Shown: positions 35,163-46,082 of the stretch, piece after piece | How the letters are laid out: every line of letters starts with the position of its first letter | Position numbering within the stretch: the first letter of the stretch is position 1 | Origin: Whitmania pigra | Taxonomy: Eukaryota; Annelida; Clitellata; Hirudinida; Haemopidae | Assembly (NCBI GenBank): GCA_021613335.1 | Contig: JAJTWR010000032.1 | Span: 654,001 to 718,000, forward strand | Length of the DNA: 64,000 nucleotides | Reading direction: 5' to 3' | Notes under the pieces: model-generated | Database searches by the model: none | Seen by the model: only the letters and a program-made list of their open reading frames with translations | What the model was told of the DNA's origin: nothing | Position numbers and translations under genes: made by a program

Positions 35163-35770
35163 AGGCCTTCTTAACCACTATAAATAATTGTTATGTTATG
35201 TTATGTTATGTTATGTTAACTGTGTTTGCTTTTCAAAGAATTAAAAAATAAATATAGATAAATAATATAAAAAAATTTAAGCGCAATTGTCAGAATATTA
35301 AATAATCAATTATTCTTTTAATACGAATTAAATAAGAAAAAAACTGGTTTAAATAAATCACTAACAATGATTAGATAGATAAATAAGAATATGGATAACA
35401 TTTGTTAAAATAAGTAGAAAAAAAAATTAAAAAGCAGTTTATATACAAATAACTGGCCATACAATGCGCATGCCATGCTGATAAATGTCTTGATTTCAAA
35501 ATAAGGTAGAGTCAGTTCTAAGCGAGATTATGGTTAACTGTGTTTACATTTCAAAGAATTATAAAAATAAATAAAGATAAATAATATAAAAAAGTTAAGC
35601 GCAATTGTCAGAATATTAAATAATTAATTAAACAAATTAAATAAGAAAAAAACTGGTTTAAATAAATCACTAATAGTGATTAGATAGATAAATAAGAATG
35701 GTTATTACACAGATCCAGGTCTTCTTAACCACTATACATAATTGCTATGCTGTTATGTTAGTCAATAAAA
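35163..35770 (+). repeat. Mosaic of LINE 3' UTR, 5' UTR and 3' UTR pieces
   Basis: Order: LINE tail with five atgtt-type repeats (35163-35217); 3' UTR piece (35217-35392); 5' UTR piece (35393-35532) matching 34205-34345; a second 3' UTR piece (35533-35700) matching the first; a second tail (35700-35765). This looks like two heavily deleted copies of one LINE side by side. Confidence 0.75.
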
Positions 35771-36327
35771 GCCGTATATTACAATTCAAATGAAACATCT
35801 CATTCTTAAAAATCAAGTTTCATCTACGGAAAGCAACTAGAATATCCATTTCGTGTCAGCAAAGTTCCACATGTACCTGATCCCTACATTATTGGCCCTA
35901 CATACTACCATATCCTCGGGTACGATGTGCAATTCAATCCCAGGGTTCATAGTCTCGTTAGTTAGCGGGGTTCATTTAAAGACCATTCCCATAAACTCTG
36001 TGAGCTCCAAGTAAGTACCTGAACTTCTTTCCTTTTAGAGTGATATAAAAACTGAAGAAAGGCGAATAGATTTCCTGGAAACAGGTGAAACTTAATTGTT
36101 CATCCCGTTTGCCAAAAGCAATCGAACTGGCGGCAAACAGGCAGACGATGAAGTTACGTTAAAGTTTGGATATATCTTCTCCGACGAACACAAACAACGA
36201 CCTTGAGATTTTGTTGGCAACCCACTTTCTGTTTGAATACAAAGATTTATTTATTTATTTATTTGATTGTAGTCGGTTCATAACTCAGATGAATTAAATA
36301 AAAAGATTTTATCCGGCATTTTTATAG
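35771..36327. other. Unrecognised stretch, possibly decayed insertion
   Basis: Less AT-rich than its surroundings and absent from unit 2. A short plus frame near 35825-35960 contains VPHVPDPYIIGPTYYHILGY, which I cannot place. Stops follow closely. Confidence 0.3.
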
Positions 36328-36752
36328 TCTGATTTATTTGAATTTAACATGCAATTTCACTTGGTTGGGATCTTTATTTTTTAAAACGATTTGTTTTGGC
36401 GGCGTCTGGTTCATTGTGACTAATTCAAGAATTTGAGTAAATGTTCAGCAAATTTCTAAATTTTTACCATTAATATTTACTATATTTTTGTTCTAATTGA
36501 GGTTATTACATTCATAATTTCTATGTTACATCGTCTAACATCTTTATAAGGAGAAGATCCACTGGTTTACAAATAAGTCCATTTTCAAAATGTCGGAGCT
36601 TCAAATATCAATGAATTCTAAAATTGTAATCATGCAAGCAACTCTGATAATGACACTGTATCTGTCGAGAAATGTTAATGCAAAGGAGTTAATAAGTTGA
36701 CAGACGTTTTTTGATTTTTTTACGATTTTTTGGAGAATGGCTGGCGTTGAAT

Positions 36753-39700
36753 TCAATAAGCGTAAACGGTGAAGTAAGCAATGCTGATGAGGATGAAGAC
36801 CACTGCCAAGACGAGCCTCGACAGAGCATTGATTAATTCTGCACCCTTCTTGTATTTGTCCACATCTCTGACCTTCAATAGTTGCTCTCCCTGAATTTTG
36901 AAACAAAATATGATAATTTAATATCAACTTTGTAGAAGAAAATGATATTTAATGTTACTCAATAAGCATGTAATTATGTAAAAATGTAATTATTTATTTA
37001 ATTGTGGCTTTGAAATTACGTTTAAATAATTCTGCTCATGCTCGACTAGCTAGTTTCTTTTCAGTCAGCTTTTTAAATAAGGTGCCTAATGACTTACCAG
37101 AATGAATGCTTTCAAGTTGTCGACTAGTTTTGTTTTCTGAAACATTATTTTCAACTTTACTTTACAGAGTTTAGTGATTAATCTTTAAATTTCAAAACCT
37201 TCTGAAGCTTATCAGGGTTTTCCAAAGTCACTTTTTCATCGGCTGCATCCAGATTTGGTTGTTTGAGGGAAACTTTGAGCATGAAATTAACCATGATGTG
37301 AACGATGATCGTGGACAAAACATGAACGATGCAAATGGTGGCCCACACGTCTGCTGCTGTTAGATAGCTCACTTTTGGCAGATAATCCCTAGAACCACAA
37401 TATAGATTCTTTATGAAATAAAGCTTTTAAGTAATAATACTGAATCCATGGAACAACAACCTTATCTTCCCTTGAAACACACAAATGAAGATCAGAGCAA
37501 TGGAGCTGACAGCGATTCTGTGTGTTGTTGACCTAAGGTCAATCCAAAAAGTCATCCAAGCCACAAGAACGAGGAAGATGGTTGGAAGAAAAAATTCGAC
37601 GACGTATCGTCCCACATCACGCTTGATAAAGAAAAGTATTTCTTGGCACGGATAAGCACCTGACAGATAATAGGAAATAATTTAGTGCAACATATAATCA
37701 ATTTAGTTCAACATATAATTTATTTAGTTTAACACTTACGTTACTTTTATTACCATTTAGAATTTAACATTCATTTTTAACATTTACTTTATTTTAAACA
37801 GTTAATTTATTTAGTTTTTATGTAATTTCAAATAAAAAAAATTTAAAATGGTGAGGCTAAAATGAATAGAACTCAAAGATCAAAATCATTATTAATCTTC
37901 ACATTAATAATATTAAGTAACCTGTAGTGTAATTTTGAGAGCAATCGTTCAGATGGTGGTCCTTAAGAGTGTATTTGGGAAGGCTCATCTCCTGACCTAC
38001 TTGTATTGGTGCTTCCATCCAGCTCAAGACCAGTGTGTCCATCGTATAAGAGACTGTAAACCGGAGATTAACTTTGTAATTTAGTCATTGATTATTTACA
38101 AAAATAGTGCAATTAATTGCTATTAATTACTTAATTAATATCACTGCTAAAATGAAGAAACTACATCATGTGTGGTCTACTACCCAATTATTCACTGAAA
38201 TATACTAAAATTAAATTTTAAAATGATACATAGAACTCACAACTTTCAAAAATAAGGGGACAAGCTTGTCTATCGAAGGGGAATTCAACAAAAATCATTG
38301 GACAGGCTAAAGTCACGGTAAGTCTGAATAAAAAAAAAATAAAACCACAAGAATAACAAAAAACCATCAAAAGTTTTGACTATTTTATCGCATGAACCCT
38401 CCTTAGAAATTATTTCTTTGGCAGATTTATAGACTTATTTAGAAATGCAAACAGAAGCTCCTAAAGAGGCATTTCATAATTTATGTGTGATCTCTTAAAA
38501 AATACTTTTGTGTTTATAAAATAATACAGTTAAACCAAGTTATTGTTGTGTCTTGCTTGACTGCATTTTAAGTTTATTAACCCTTTATTAAAGATAGAGA
38601 CTAATGATTACATTTTAAAGTTAATAATTACACAATTAAAAATATTAAATTTTATAATATTAATGTTAAAATTAAAATGTACGTACTTCCTGACGTGCCA
38701 TAACTTTCCCTCGTGACTTATTCTAAGGAGTCTGTTCTCCGTCATGACGTTTGTGTGGCGGCAAATTTTCATTCCTCAGGAAAATATCGGGAAACCAAAA
38801 CTTCTTAAAGTCCATTGCGATGTACTATTATGGAACCTTTGCTGGGACTGACTCTTGTATCCTTCCAAGATTCTCTGTAGTACATCATAAGAGTGTAGTC
38901 CTGCGAACAATCAACACACCATCGTTACTCAGTTACGATAACTGGTGTAATTGATGAAGCGTGAGTTTCCTTTTACAATAAAGTTAAACCTAGTTAACTA
39001 GTTATTTTGTAATTAAGTTAATTAATTCGAAAATTAGTCATTAACCATTCGCTTTTCGTTAATTTCGAGAAACTCCACAACGTAGATTCCAAGGGCAACG
39101 ACCACTGGTCCATCTGAAAGCAATTATCACAATATTAATTGGAAAAAGTTTATGAGATTTTTATTTTATTTTCTGCACATGTGTTCCCCATAAACTGTGG
39201 ATTTTAATTTCGTCACCAGGCACTTTAGAAATAGGTTGAGAGAAATGTAAATAGAACGAATAAGATTTGCTTAAATGTAATCAGACGAGACTTAAATTGT
39301 TTCTGATGTAAACAAAAAAAAATTTAATTTTAAACTTTAATTTTTACTTCCTTCATTTATTATTGAGTGAATGAGTCGAGTTAGAAATATGCCTACTTGC
39401 CTTGTATGAAGTGACTGAATGTATCATTACATAGTGTTAATGCTGTTTATAATTAAAATGATTTTTTCTATTATGTTTTAAACAAATAAACAAATTTACG
39501 ACGTGTTTCTGTGAAACAATTAATTGTTTTAGCTAAGGTGGGATAATAGTGCATATCTACTAATTGCAGAGTTGCGAATAATAGTTGTAATATATGTGCG
39601 TTATAATTAATGGAATTTAATCGATTAAAATCAATTTCTATTAAAAGATCAAGAACATTTTAATCCTTCGCAGCCTTAATATTTACCAAAAAAGCTGAAA

Positions 39701-40668
39701 AGGACAAAATTTGAAATTATCTCACTAACCATGAACAGGTGGATCCTTAAACTCATAGGGAACACTAAATAAAATTTATGAATTTTATAAATTAAATATT
39801 TATTAAAGCAATAAATAGATCTAAATAATTTTAAAGTATATAATTGGTAAACAAAAATTTAAAAAAGTTTGTGTTACAAACTAAAAAAAAAATATTTAAG
39901 AAGAAGAGAACGCTGAAAAAGAAAAAAATGTTGATATTGTTTAAAACAGTTATATTTTCCACTGATAAACGACAAACGAAAAATAATGTTTACCTAATTA
40001 TTTCAATTATCAAAAATATTCTTAGAATAAATTATTATTACAAAACGTATTGTAATTCCAAACACTGAATTATCTTGTAATCATTGTGACATGGTCATAA
40101 TAATGCTAATAAAACTATTATCACGATCCCAATGTTTAAAAAGCTTTTATCCTGCATTTTATTATTAAATATGAATCACATTTATGGATTGGAGAAGGTA
40201 TTGAGTAAATGTTCAAACGATGTTAAAACATATTCCAAATATTTAAAAAAAAATTGCATACATTATTTCTTATGAATTATGAAGCCATAATTAGCTTCTC
40301 AAGATATTATGTAGCAATGTAACTGCCACCCTCCTCATCCTGTTTAAATCTCTGCTGTTGAAGCTGTGTCAATTTGAATTTCGTGGACCGTATTTTCCCT
40401 ACCTAATTTGTACACTGATGTGATGTGATAGATAGTTCTGTTCTTGTTCATTTGTAAGCTGATTTGCCAACAATGTCATTTGCCACAAAAGACATTGTTT
40501 ATTGTCAAACAAAATTTATTAAAATTAACACTTTATATGATTTCAGAGTATATATTAACAATTTTAATGAAAAAATAACCTGGTTGAGTTGAGTAACTGA
40601 TTCAGCGCGCCTTGTGAACAACCGATTGTTAGGAGAACAAGAAGTAAGATTCCAACCAAGAATCCCAT
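36753..40668 (-). pseudogene. Cys-loop receptor subunit, copy A, frameshifted
   Basis: Ten exons on minus match copy B one for one: 40668-40580, 39764-39730, 39113-39046, 38900-38687, 38323-38241, 38053-37922, 37659-37461, 37388-37199, 37136-37098, 36890-36753. Signal peptide, Cys-loop (CPMIFVEFPFDRQAC), TM1-TM4 and splice sites are preserved. Exon 4 is broken: compared with copies B and C it lacks one base near 38751 and one near 38767 and gains one near 38812. The gained base is met first in reading direction and gives a TAA at 38805-38807, before the WFPD motif and the Cys-loop. Exon 1 is 9 bp longer than in B. Either a recent pseudogene or sequencing error; three separate indels in one exon favour a pseudogene. 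Confidence 0.85.
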
Positions 40669-41175
40669 CGCACTTTTATTAGAGTTTTTTCAACTTTTTA
40701 GCAAACTAATTAAATTTTATAAATAATTTATAATTAATAGTACATATTAATTTCACTAAAAAATATTTAACACATTTACTTCACCTCTTCCAGAAAGTCT
40801 ATCCAGCTGGGACTGGCGTTGAAGCTAAATTTATTATGTCAGGACTTAATGGATATGAACTTTGGATCGACTAATTCTTAAATAGTTTGAAAATGGGACA
40901 TCAACAGATTGCAATTTATAATATTAGAACTCGTTGGTTGTGGACTTTGGTTCGAGAGATTCCTAAATTTGTTTCAAAATGCATCATCAATAGATCACTT
41001 TCATTAATATGTAAGCGATTTTATTGTAAAACTACATAATTTGTTTTTTTTTTAATGTTTAAATTTTATAAAAAATGATATTTCGGAGGAGAAACAATTC
41101 AAAAGTAAAAGTTACCATAAATTGTCATAAAATGCTGCCTTTGTTGACCCGTCAAAATTCAGGTTGTTTTGTGGC

Positions 41176-41231
41176 ACAGGTGAAGGTCTGCCAGAAGTAC
41201 CTGTTCCTCTTTCACAGAGGCTTCCTGAACT
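41176..41231 (+). pseudogene. Captured fragment of the last arfaptin exon
   Basis: 56 bp match 26067-26122 with two differences. They include the last four bases of the acceptor (ACAG) and codons for VKVCQKYLFLFHRGFLN (H to Y, plus one silent change). On the left they join the receptor-flank sequence at ggcac; on the right they run into about 60 bp of unrecognised GC-rich DNA and then a MITE. It cannot code for a functional protein. Confidence 0.9.
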
Positions 41232-41296
41232 CAGGAGCGCCGAGAGCCAACAAGGGCCCCAGGGCAGGACATCATTGCGGGCCCCTTGTCAAAATA

Positions 41297-41466
41297 CAGT
41301 CAATTCCGGATATAGTCAAGTCGGTTACAGTCAAGTTTCGGATACAGTCAAGCTGACCTTTTGCACCTTGTAAACCATACTTACTATTTTCGATTATAGT
41401 AAATATTCGGTTGTAGTCAAGTCAACAGCCTGCAGTTTTAAACGTGACTATATCCGGAATTGACCG
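41297..41466. mobile_element. Tigger/pogo-like MITE, 170 bp, TA target duplication
   Basis: Terminal inverted repeats CAGTCAATTCCGGATATAGT (left) and CGGTCAATTCCGGATATAGT (right, reversed) are flanked by TA on both sides (41295-41296 and 41467-41468). No coding capacity. Internal sequence is built from further agtcaagt/gttacagtc motifs. The TA duplication and CAGT-type ends suggest mobilisation by a Tc1/mariner-Tigger type transposase elsewhere in the genome. Confidence 0.85.
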
Positions 41467-41929
41467 TATTTAGAAATTTTGTCGCTATAATAAAACCTGT
41501 AAATCGAGGTAAATGTTACATTCAAGGTTTAGCATTCGTGCATACAGGGTGTTAAATTAAAATATAGAAATGACTTTTGCAAAGGTAAACGATGTTCGTC
41601 ATCTAATTTGAATTTATATGTTTTACAGTTAATCAAAATGAAAGTAGTAATTTTTGATGGTCAAACACGCAGCGAGGCGCTTCAAATTAGCCAACTCTAA
41701 TCATCGGTGAGCCTATCAGTTTTTAATTTCATCATAATTGTGTCCTTATCTGCAACGACCGTTACACCATACAGCCTTAGTCAAAGATAACCAGCCTACC
41801 ATGCTACGATATCTATCTACGTTCAAAGAATAGGTTACGTTTACGTATACAGATTTGTGTGCAATAAACAAACTGGTGTTTCGACGGAGATTAAGCTACA
41901 CAAGTTCTTAAAAACGATGTAATTATGTG

Positions 41930-43900
41930 GAACCGACTTTTACGACATGCAAGCTACAACAAAACTTTGCGGGCTTTTCTGCGTGCAGACAGTTCAATTA
42001 TACTGTTATAATCAATAGTTCTTGCAAGTCGACCTTCCACTGCCAGCATTCCAAGACTGGTCAGGTGTTCTTGACACATTGTCAATCTCAGAACATTTTT
42101 AACTCGGGCCAATGTGATGAAAGATCGTTCTGCTTGAGCAACGTTAACCGGAAGCGTGCAGAAGATGGCACCCCGTCATAACAGCCCGGCGACAGAATAG
42201 CCCCGACAAAACAGCCCCGTCAAAACAGCCCGGCGTCAAAATAGCTCAAGACAAAACAGCCCCGTCAAAACAGCCCCGTCGAAACAGCCCGGCGTCAAAA
42301 TAGCCCAGGACGGGAAAATCCCGTCAAAATGGCCCCGTCAAAATAGCCCCGACAAAATAGCCCGGCGACAAAATAGCCCAGGACAAAACAACCCGGCGAC
42401 AAAATAGCCCGGCGACAAAACAGCCCCGTCAAAACAGCCCTATCACCAGGGCCGGACTGGCTTAAAAAACCGGCCCGGGAACTTTTATTTAACTCCTACT
42501 TTGATCAACTTAAACATAAGAAACACTAGAGTCTAAAATTTCTATCCACTATTAACTATTATAACAGCTTTTTCATCGTTTCACTAGTCGATGCTCAACC
42601 TCAATGATTTCATTGTTATTGATTCTTGGAAAAGAGTCTTTCTCACAAGACATCAGCATGAATGATCGTAGAATTGACTGGTTCAGAAAATTTATTAATC
42701 TGTTCAAAACGTATTTCAATTTTGAAAACGACCCCTCACAAGCAACTTGTGATGAGGATAATGTCAACACAAATTTGTAAGCCAGATACAAATTTGAATA
42801 AGCAAGACTATGCAAATTAAACTTCTGGAGAACAATAATAACAACAAACAATACTCAAAACGATCAAAGCATTCAAGCCACTAATTTCGAATTAAATTTT
42901 GATTCAGTTTCACAACATTTTTAAAAAATACTTTGACATGAAGTTATCATGGGGCTATTTTGACGGAGCTATTTTGTCGCCGGGCTATTTTGTCGCCGGG
43001 TTGTTTTGTCCTGGGCTATGTTGTCGCCGGGCTATTTTGACGGGGCTATTTTGACGGGGCCATTTTGACGGGATTTTTCCGTCCTGGGCTATTTTGACGC
43101 CGGGCTGTTTCGACGGGGCTGTTTTGTCGGGGCGTTTTTGTCGGGGCTATTTTGTCTTGAGCTATTTTGACGCCGTGCTATTTTGACGGGGCTGTTTTGT
43201 CGGGGCTATTCTGTCGCCGGGCTGTTATGACGGGTCACCGCAGAAGATACGTAGCATAATTACAAAGTTTGGAAACAGTGTATCGATTTTCAAAGTGTGT
43301 AGACGGTTCAGCAAGTCGATGGCGACAGACTTTTCTGTTCGAGGTTTGCAACGCTTATAGTTTTCAGATGCTCCAGCTCATTCAACAGCATATAGACTGA
43401 ATTTCTAAGAGGCCGACTGTATCCATGGAATTCCCACCAATTTCCCTTCTAGAGTAAGTGATGCATCAACTTCTATGGGTACAGCCCTGTCGTATGGAGA
43501 CGTAACAATAAACGCTTCGCTCAAAACGTAAAGTTGTTATTATTTACTCTTCTGAAAATAAAAATTGAATTCATTTTAATTCAACTGTTTTCAGTGCTTC
43601 AGAATGTTTTGAACTCAAAAAAGTTTTTCGAAAAAGTTAGCATTTAACAAACTAACGAGTTCTCTACCCCATTTACTTTCAAACTTTAACTTCCAATCAA
43701 GGTGCTTATAATTTGTTTCTTGGTATTTGCTGTAAATTGAAGTAGTACGACATCTGTAACAAGGATTTAAGCAGCTAATGAGAGACAGAATATCTTAAGT
43801 TGTCTTTGGTGCTCAAAACCCATCGCAAGCCAAAGAAGTTGGTTTCCATTGAATGCTGGAATGAAGAACCACCTAGACGAGTAAATTGATTTCTAAATTA
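41930..43900 (-). mobile_element. hAT transposase relic (unit 2), interrupted by foldback element
   Basis: The dimerisation-domain reading runs on minus from about 43300 (LFPNFVIMLRIFC) to the foldback insertion at 43239-42167. It resumes at 42157 with TLPVNVAQAERSFITLARVK, then HLTSLGMLAVEGRLARTIDY and KARKVLL before a stop near 41938. Without the insertion and one target copy the frame is continuous, so this domain was intact when the insertion occurred. More upstream sequence is out of frame. Confidence 0.8.
42167..43239. mobile_element. Foldback element, 1,073 bp, 9-bp TSD, carrying a hAT 3' end
   Basis: Flanked by perfect GCAGAAGAT duplications (42158-42166 and 43240-43248); the empty site is seen in unit 1 at 32467-32475. 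The left end GGCACCCCGTCATAACAGCC pairs with the right end reversed, GGTGACCCGTCATAACAGCC. Each arm (about 280 bp) is built from tandem 14-17-bp units such as ACAAAATAGCCCCG, mirrored in the other arm. The 505-bp middle begins with CAGGGCCGGACTGGCTTAAA (42447), a typical hAT terminus, and includes a minus-strand hAT dimerisation domain (42851-42573: SSQVACEGSFSKLKYVLNRL). No other gene. GG...CC ends and a 9-bp TSD resemble Mutator-like elements, but no matching transposase is in the window. Confidence 0.88.
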
Positions 43901-44427
43901 ATTTTGTTTCTCATTTTTTAAGTAAGCCTCGTGAATGCAATTCTACGTGCTCCTTGAATACAATTTCAAACTGAGAAAGTTGACTGGATTCTATCACACT
44001 TCTCCTGCCTCAATAAGGTGATGTTGGAAGGTGGTGGTGGTGGATGGAGGAGGAGAAGTATGTGGAGCGTAAGAGGGAGGAGGAGGGAACAGCTGCCTCA
44101 ATGTCATCATTTCTGTAAGAATTCAACAAAGATTACGTTGTGAAGAAAGAGGAAAAGCAGTTGGAAAATGAACTATTTCGTTAAATAACGAGTTCGTGAC
44201 CTCATTTACTTTTAAACTTTAACTTTCAATTAAGGTGCTCAAAATTTGTTTTCTTATATTTGTTGCAGATTCAAGTACTAGGCCATCTGCCGCAAGGATA
44301 TAAGATTTTGCAAAGTAAATCAATTGGTTCTGGTGACAGTTAATTTCCGAATCATCACCCTTGTCCAGTTTCATTGTGATTAAATTTTAAAAAAATGGTT
44401 TTTAATTAACTGATAATTAACAAACTT

Positions 44428-44616
44428 CTAAAGCTCTTTAAATCTCCAAAGATTTGATGAACTAATCCTATTGGAAGATTCTCGGACAACTCTCTGACGT
44501 TTATTCAGTTTTCTGAGTTGATCTGGGTTTTTGTCCAGTAAAATACTTCTAAAATTACTTTTACGGTTGTTCAAATAATGACTCACCTGATATACTGATA
44601 TCACCGAAATAAACAA
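44428..44616 (-). other. Conserved open frame of unknown nature, unit 2
   Basis: Same as 33656-33844 with one residue changed (KLNKRQRVV). Confidence 0.3.
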
Positions 44617-44649
44617 TTTTATGGCTTTTGACTTATTTATTTATTATTA

Positions 44650-44780
44650 AACTTCATTTATATATAGCATCAGAGACGCTTCCTTCCCAAGAGCGCTGGC
44701 GACAGTGCAGGCTGGATTTCGAACACGACACATTACGACTGTTGCCATTGCCGCCGTATGCAGACACGTAGCCTATTTTT
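44650..44780. repeat. Dispersed repeat, copy 3 of 3
   Basis: Partner of 33878-34030; it lacks about 18 bp near its start (gcgccatatgca region). Confidence 0.7.
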
Positions 44781-45281
44781 CTAACCTTTGCATTTCGGTG
44801 CACCCTAACCTAAACTGCATTAACATCACTTAAACAATTTACAGACGAGGTAGTATATGCAGAATCTTATTATTAAAACAAACTTTTTTGAGCCTTACAT
44901 TTATTTTGGATAGGAAGATACCCGACCCGAAAAACATCAAAAAATACTACTCCCTTAAATGGATAACATTTGTTAAAATAAGTAGAAAAAAAAATTAAAA
45001 AGCAGTTTATATACAAATAACTGGCCATACAATGCGCATGCCATGCTGATAAATTTGATTTCTTGATTTCAAAATAAGGCAGAGTCAATTCTAAGCGAGA
45101 TTATAGTCCAAGAAACAGTTCCTTACTCATATAGGCAGTAGTGTCACCGATTATCGCTCTAGTGAAAGTTTCGCTAAAATGACTACGAGAAGTTTTAAAG
45201 ATTTTAAAAAACGCCAAGAATGCGAAATGTATGGAAGTGTCGAGGGTTTGAATCTAAACCAAATTTGCAAGAACTGTGCGA

Positions 45282-46076
45282 ATGAAAGACGTCGTCGAAA
45301 GACTCGAACAACCCATCGGCATCAATAAGGAACAAAGTCAAAAAATCGAGTTGCTCGAAAAAAAGTTGGAGACTATAGAAAGCGGCAAAGTAGGAGGAGA
45401 TCTTGTAGAAAACAAAGTCTCAAAGCTGGAGGAGAAAGTAGAGAGCTTACTTGTCTCAGTCGAGGCTGACATGACAGCCGAAGCTGGTACTAAAAGCAAG
45501 GGTTTTGCATTGACAGAAATTGTAAAGAAAAGAGTAGATGCAAAATTGAAAACAATTCAAGACAGAGTACAAGTTGTGGACAAAAAAATCAGTATAGCAA
45601 AAACCAGTGCTCAGGAGGAAGTCGAACGAGTAAAGAGAAGGAACAACATTATACTGTACAGGCTCGAAGAAAGCAAAGCTAAAAGTGAGCCGGAACAGAA
45701 AACTGAGGATAGAGACACTGCTATGCATTTCATCAACAATGTACTTGGTGTAAAATGTGATAGTAGTGACATCAAAAGTGTATCCAGGATAGGTAAGGAT
45801 ACAAAGGAGGTAAGGCCACTAATGATTCAATTTAGGGACAGAGAATCAAAGAACCTAGTTTTGGAATCACTTCCAAAATTACGAACTGAAGAAAGCAAAT
45901 TCAAAGGCATCTCTGTCTGCCATGATTTGACTAAAGCAGAAAGAGACCAATGCAAGAAATTGTTGGAAGAGGCTAAGAAAAAGGAAGCTGAAGATCAGTC
46001 GGAAGACTACATTTTCAGAGTGAAGGGCCAACCAGGCAACATGAAGCTAGAAAAGCTGAGGAGGAGGCAAGATTAG
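45282..46076 (+). CDS. LINE ORF1 protein, intact frame
   Basis: A 264-residue frame from the ATG at 45282, which lies two codons after an in-frame GTG. The first 120 or so residues are Lys/Glu-rich with heptad spacing (IELLEKKLETIESGK, VSKLEEKVESLLVSV), a likely trimerising coiled coil. Then VKRRNNIILYRLEESKAKSE starts an RRM-like domain, followed by SVSRIGKDTKEVRPLMIQFR and a basic C-terminal domain (HDLTKAERDQCKKLLEEAKK). This layout matches L1-like and CR1/L2-like ORF1 proteins, which bind element RNA. An upstream frame from 45180 holds Cys pairs (ICKNCANERRR) out of frame and may be a separated N-terminus. Confidence 0.8.
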   Translation: MKDVVERLEQPIGINKEQSQKIELLEKKLETIESGKVGGDLVENKVSKLEEKVESLLVSVEADMTAEAGTKSKGFALTEIVKKRVDAKLKTIQDRVQVVDKKISIAKTSAQEEVERVKRRNNIILYRLEESKAKSEPEQKTEDRDTAMHFINNVLGVKCDSSDIKSVSRIGKDTKEVRPLMIQFRDRESKNLVLESLPKLRTEESKFKGISVCHDLTKAERDQCKKLLEEAKKKEAEDQSEDYIFRVKGQPGNMKLEKLRRRQD

Positions 46077-46082
46077 AAATTA

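Larger units (their letters stand above)
31386..41175. repeat. Tandem segmental duplication, unit 1
   Basis: Unit 1 matches unit 2 (41468 to about 52030) in the same orientation: hAT relic, dispersed repeat, LINE front end, then receptor gene. The match runs 31386-34963 against 41468-45720 and 36328-41175 against 47181-52030. The middle parts differ: unit 2 keeps 1.4 kb of LINE where unit 1 has a rearranged mosaic. After removing the LINE insertion from unit 1 and the foldback element from unit 2, the first blocks are nearly equal in length (about 3.16 and 3.17 kb). Confidence 0.9.

Noticed and set aside
36601..36927. 108-residue frame and its copy at 47468-47794
   Set aside because: Wrong frame of the TM4 exon of the receptor; the frame in phase with the other exons gives the TM4 sequence and the stop.
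42167..42446. Regularly spaced repeats as a CRISPR-like array
   Set aside because: Units are contiguous with no unique spacers, mirrored in the other arm, and the genome is that of an animal.
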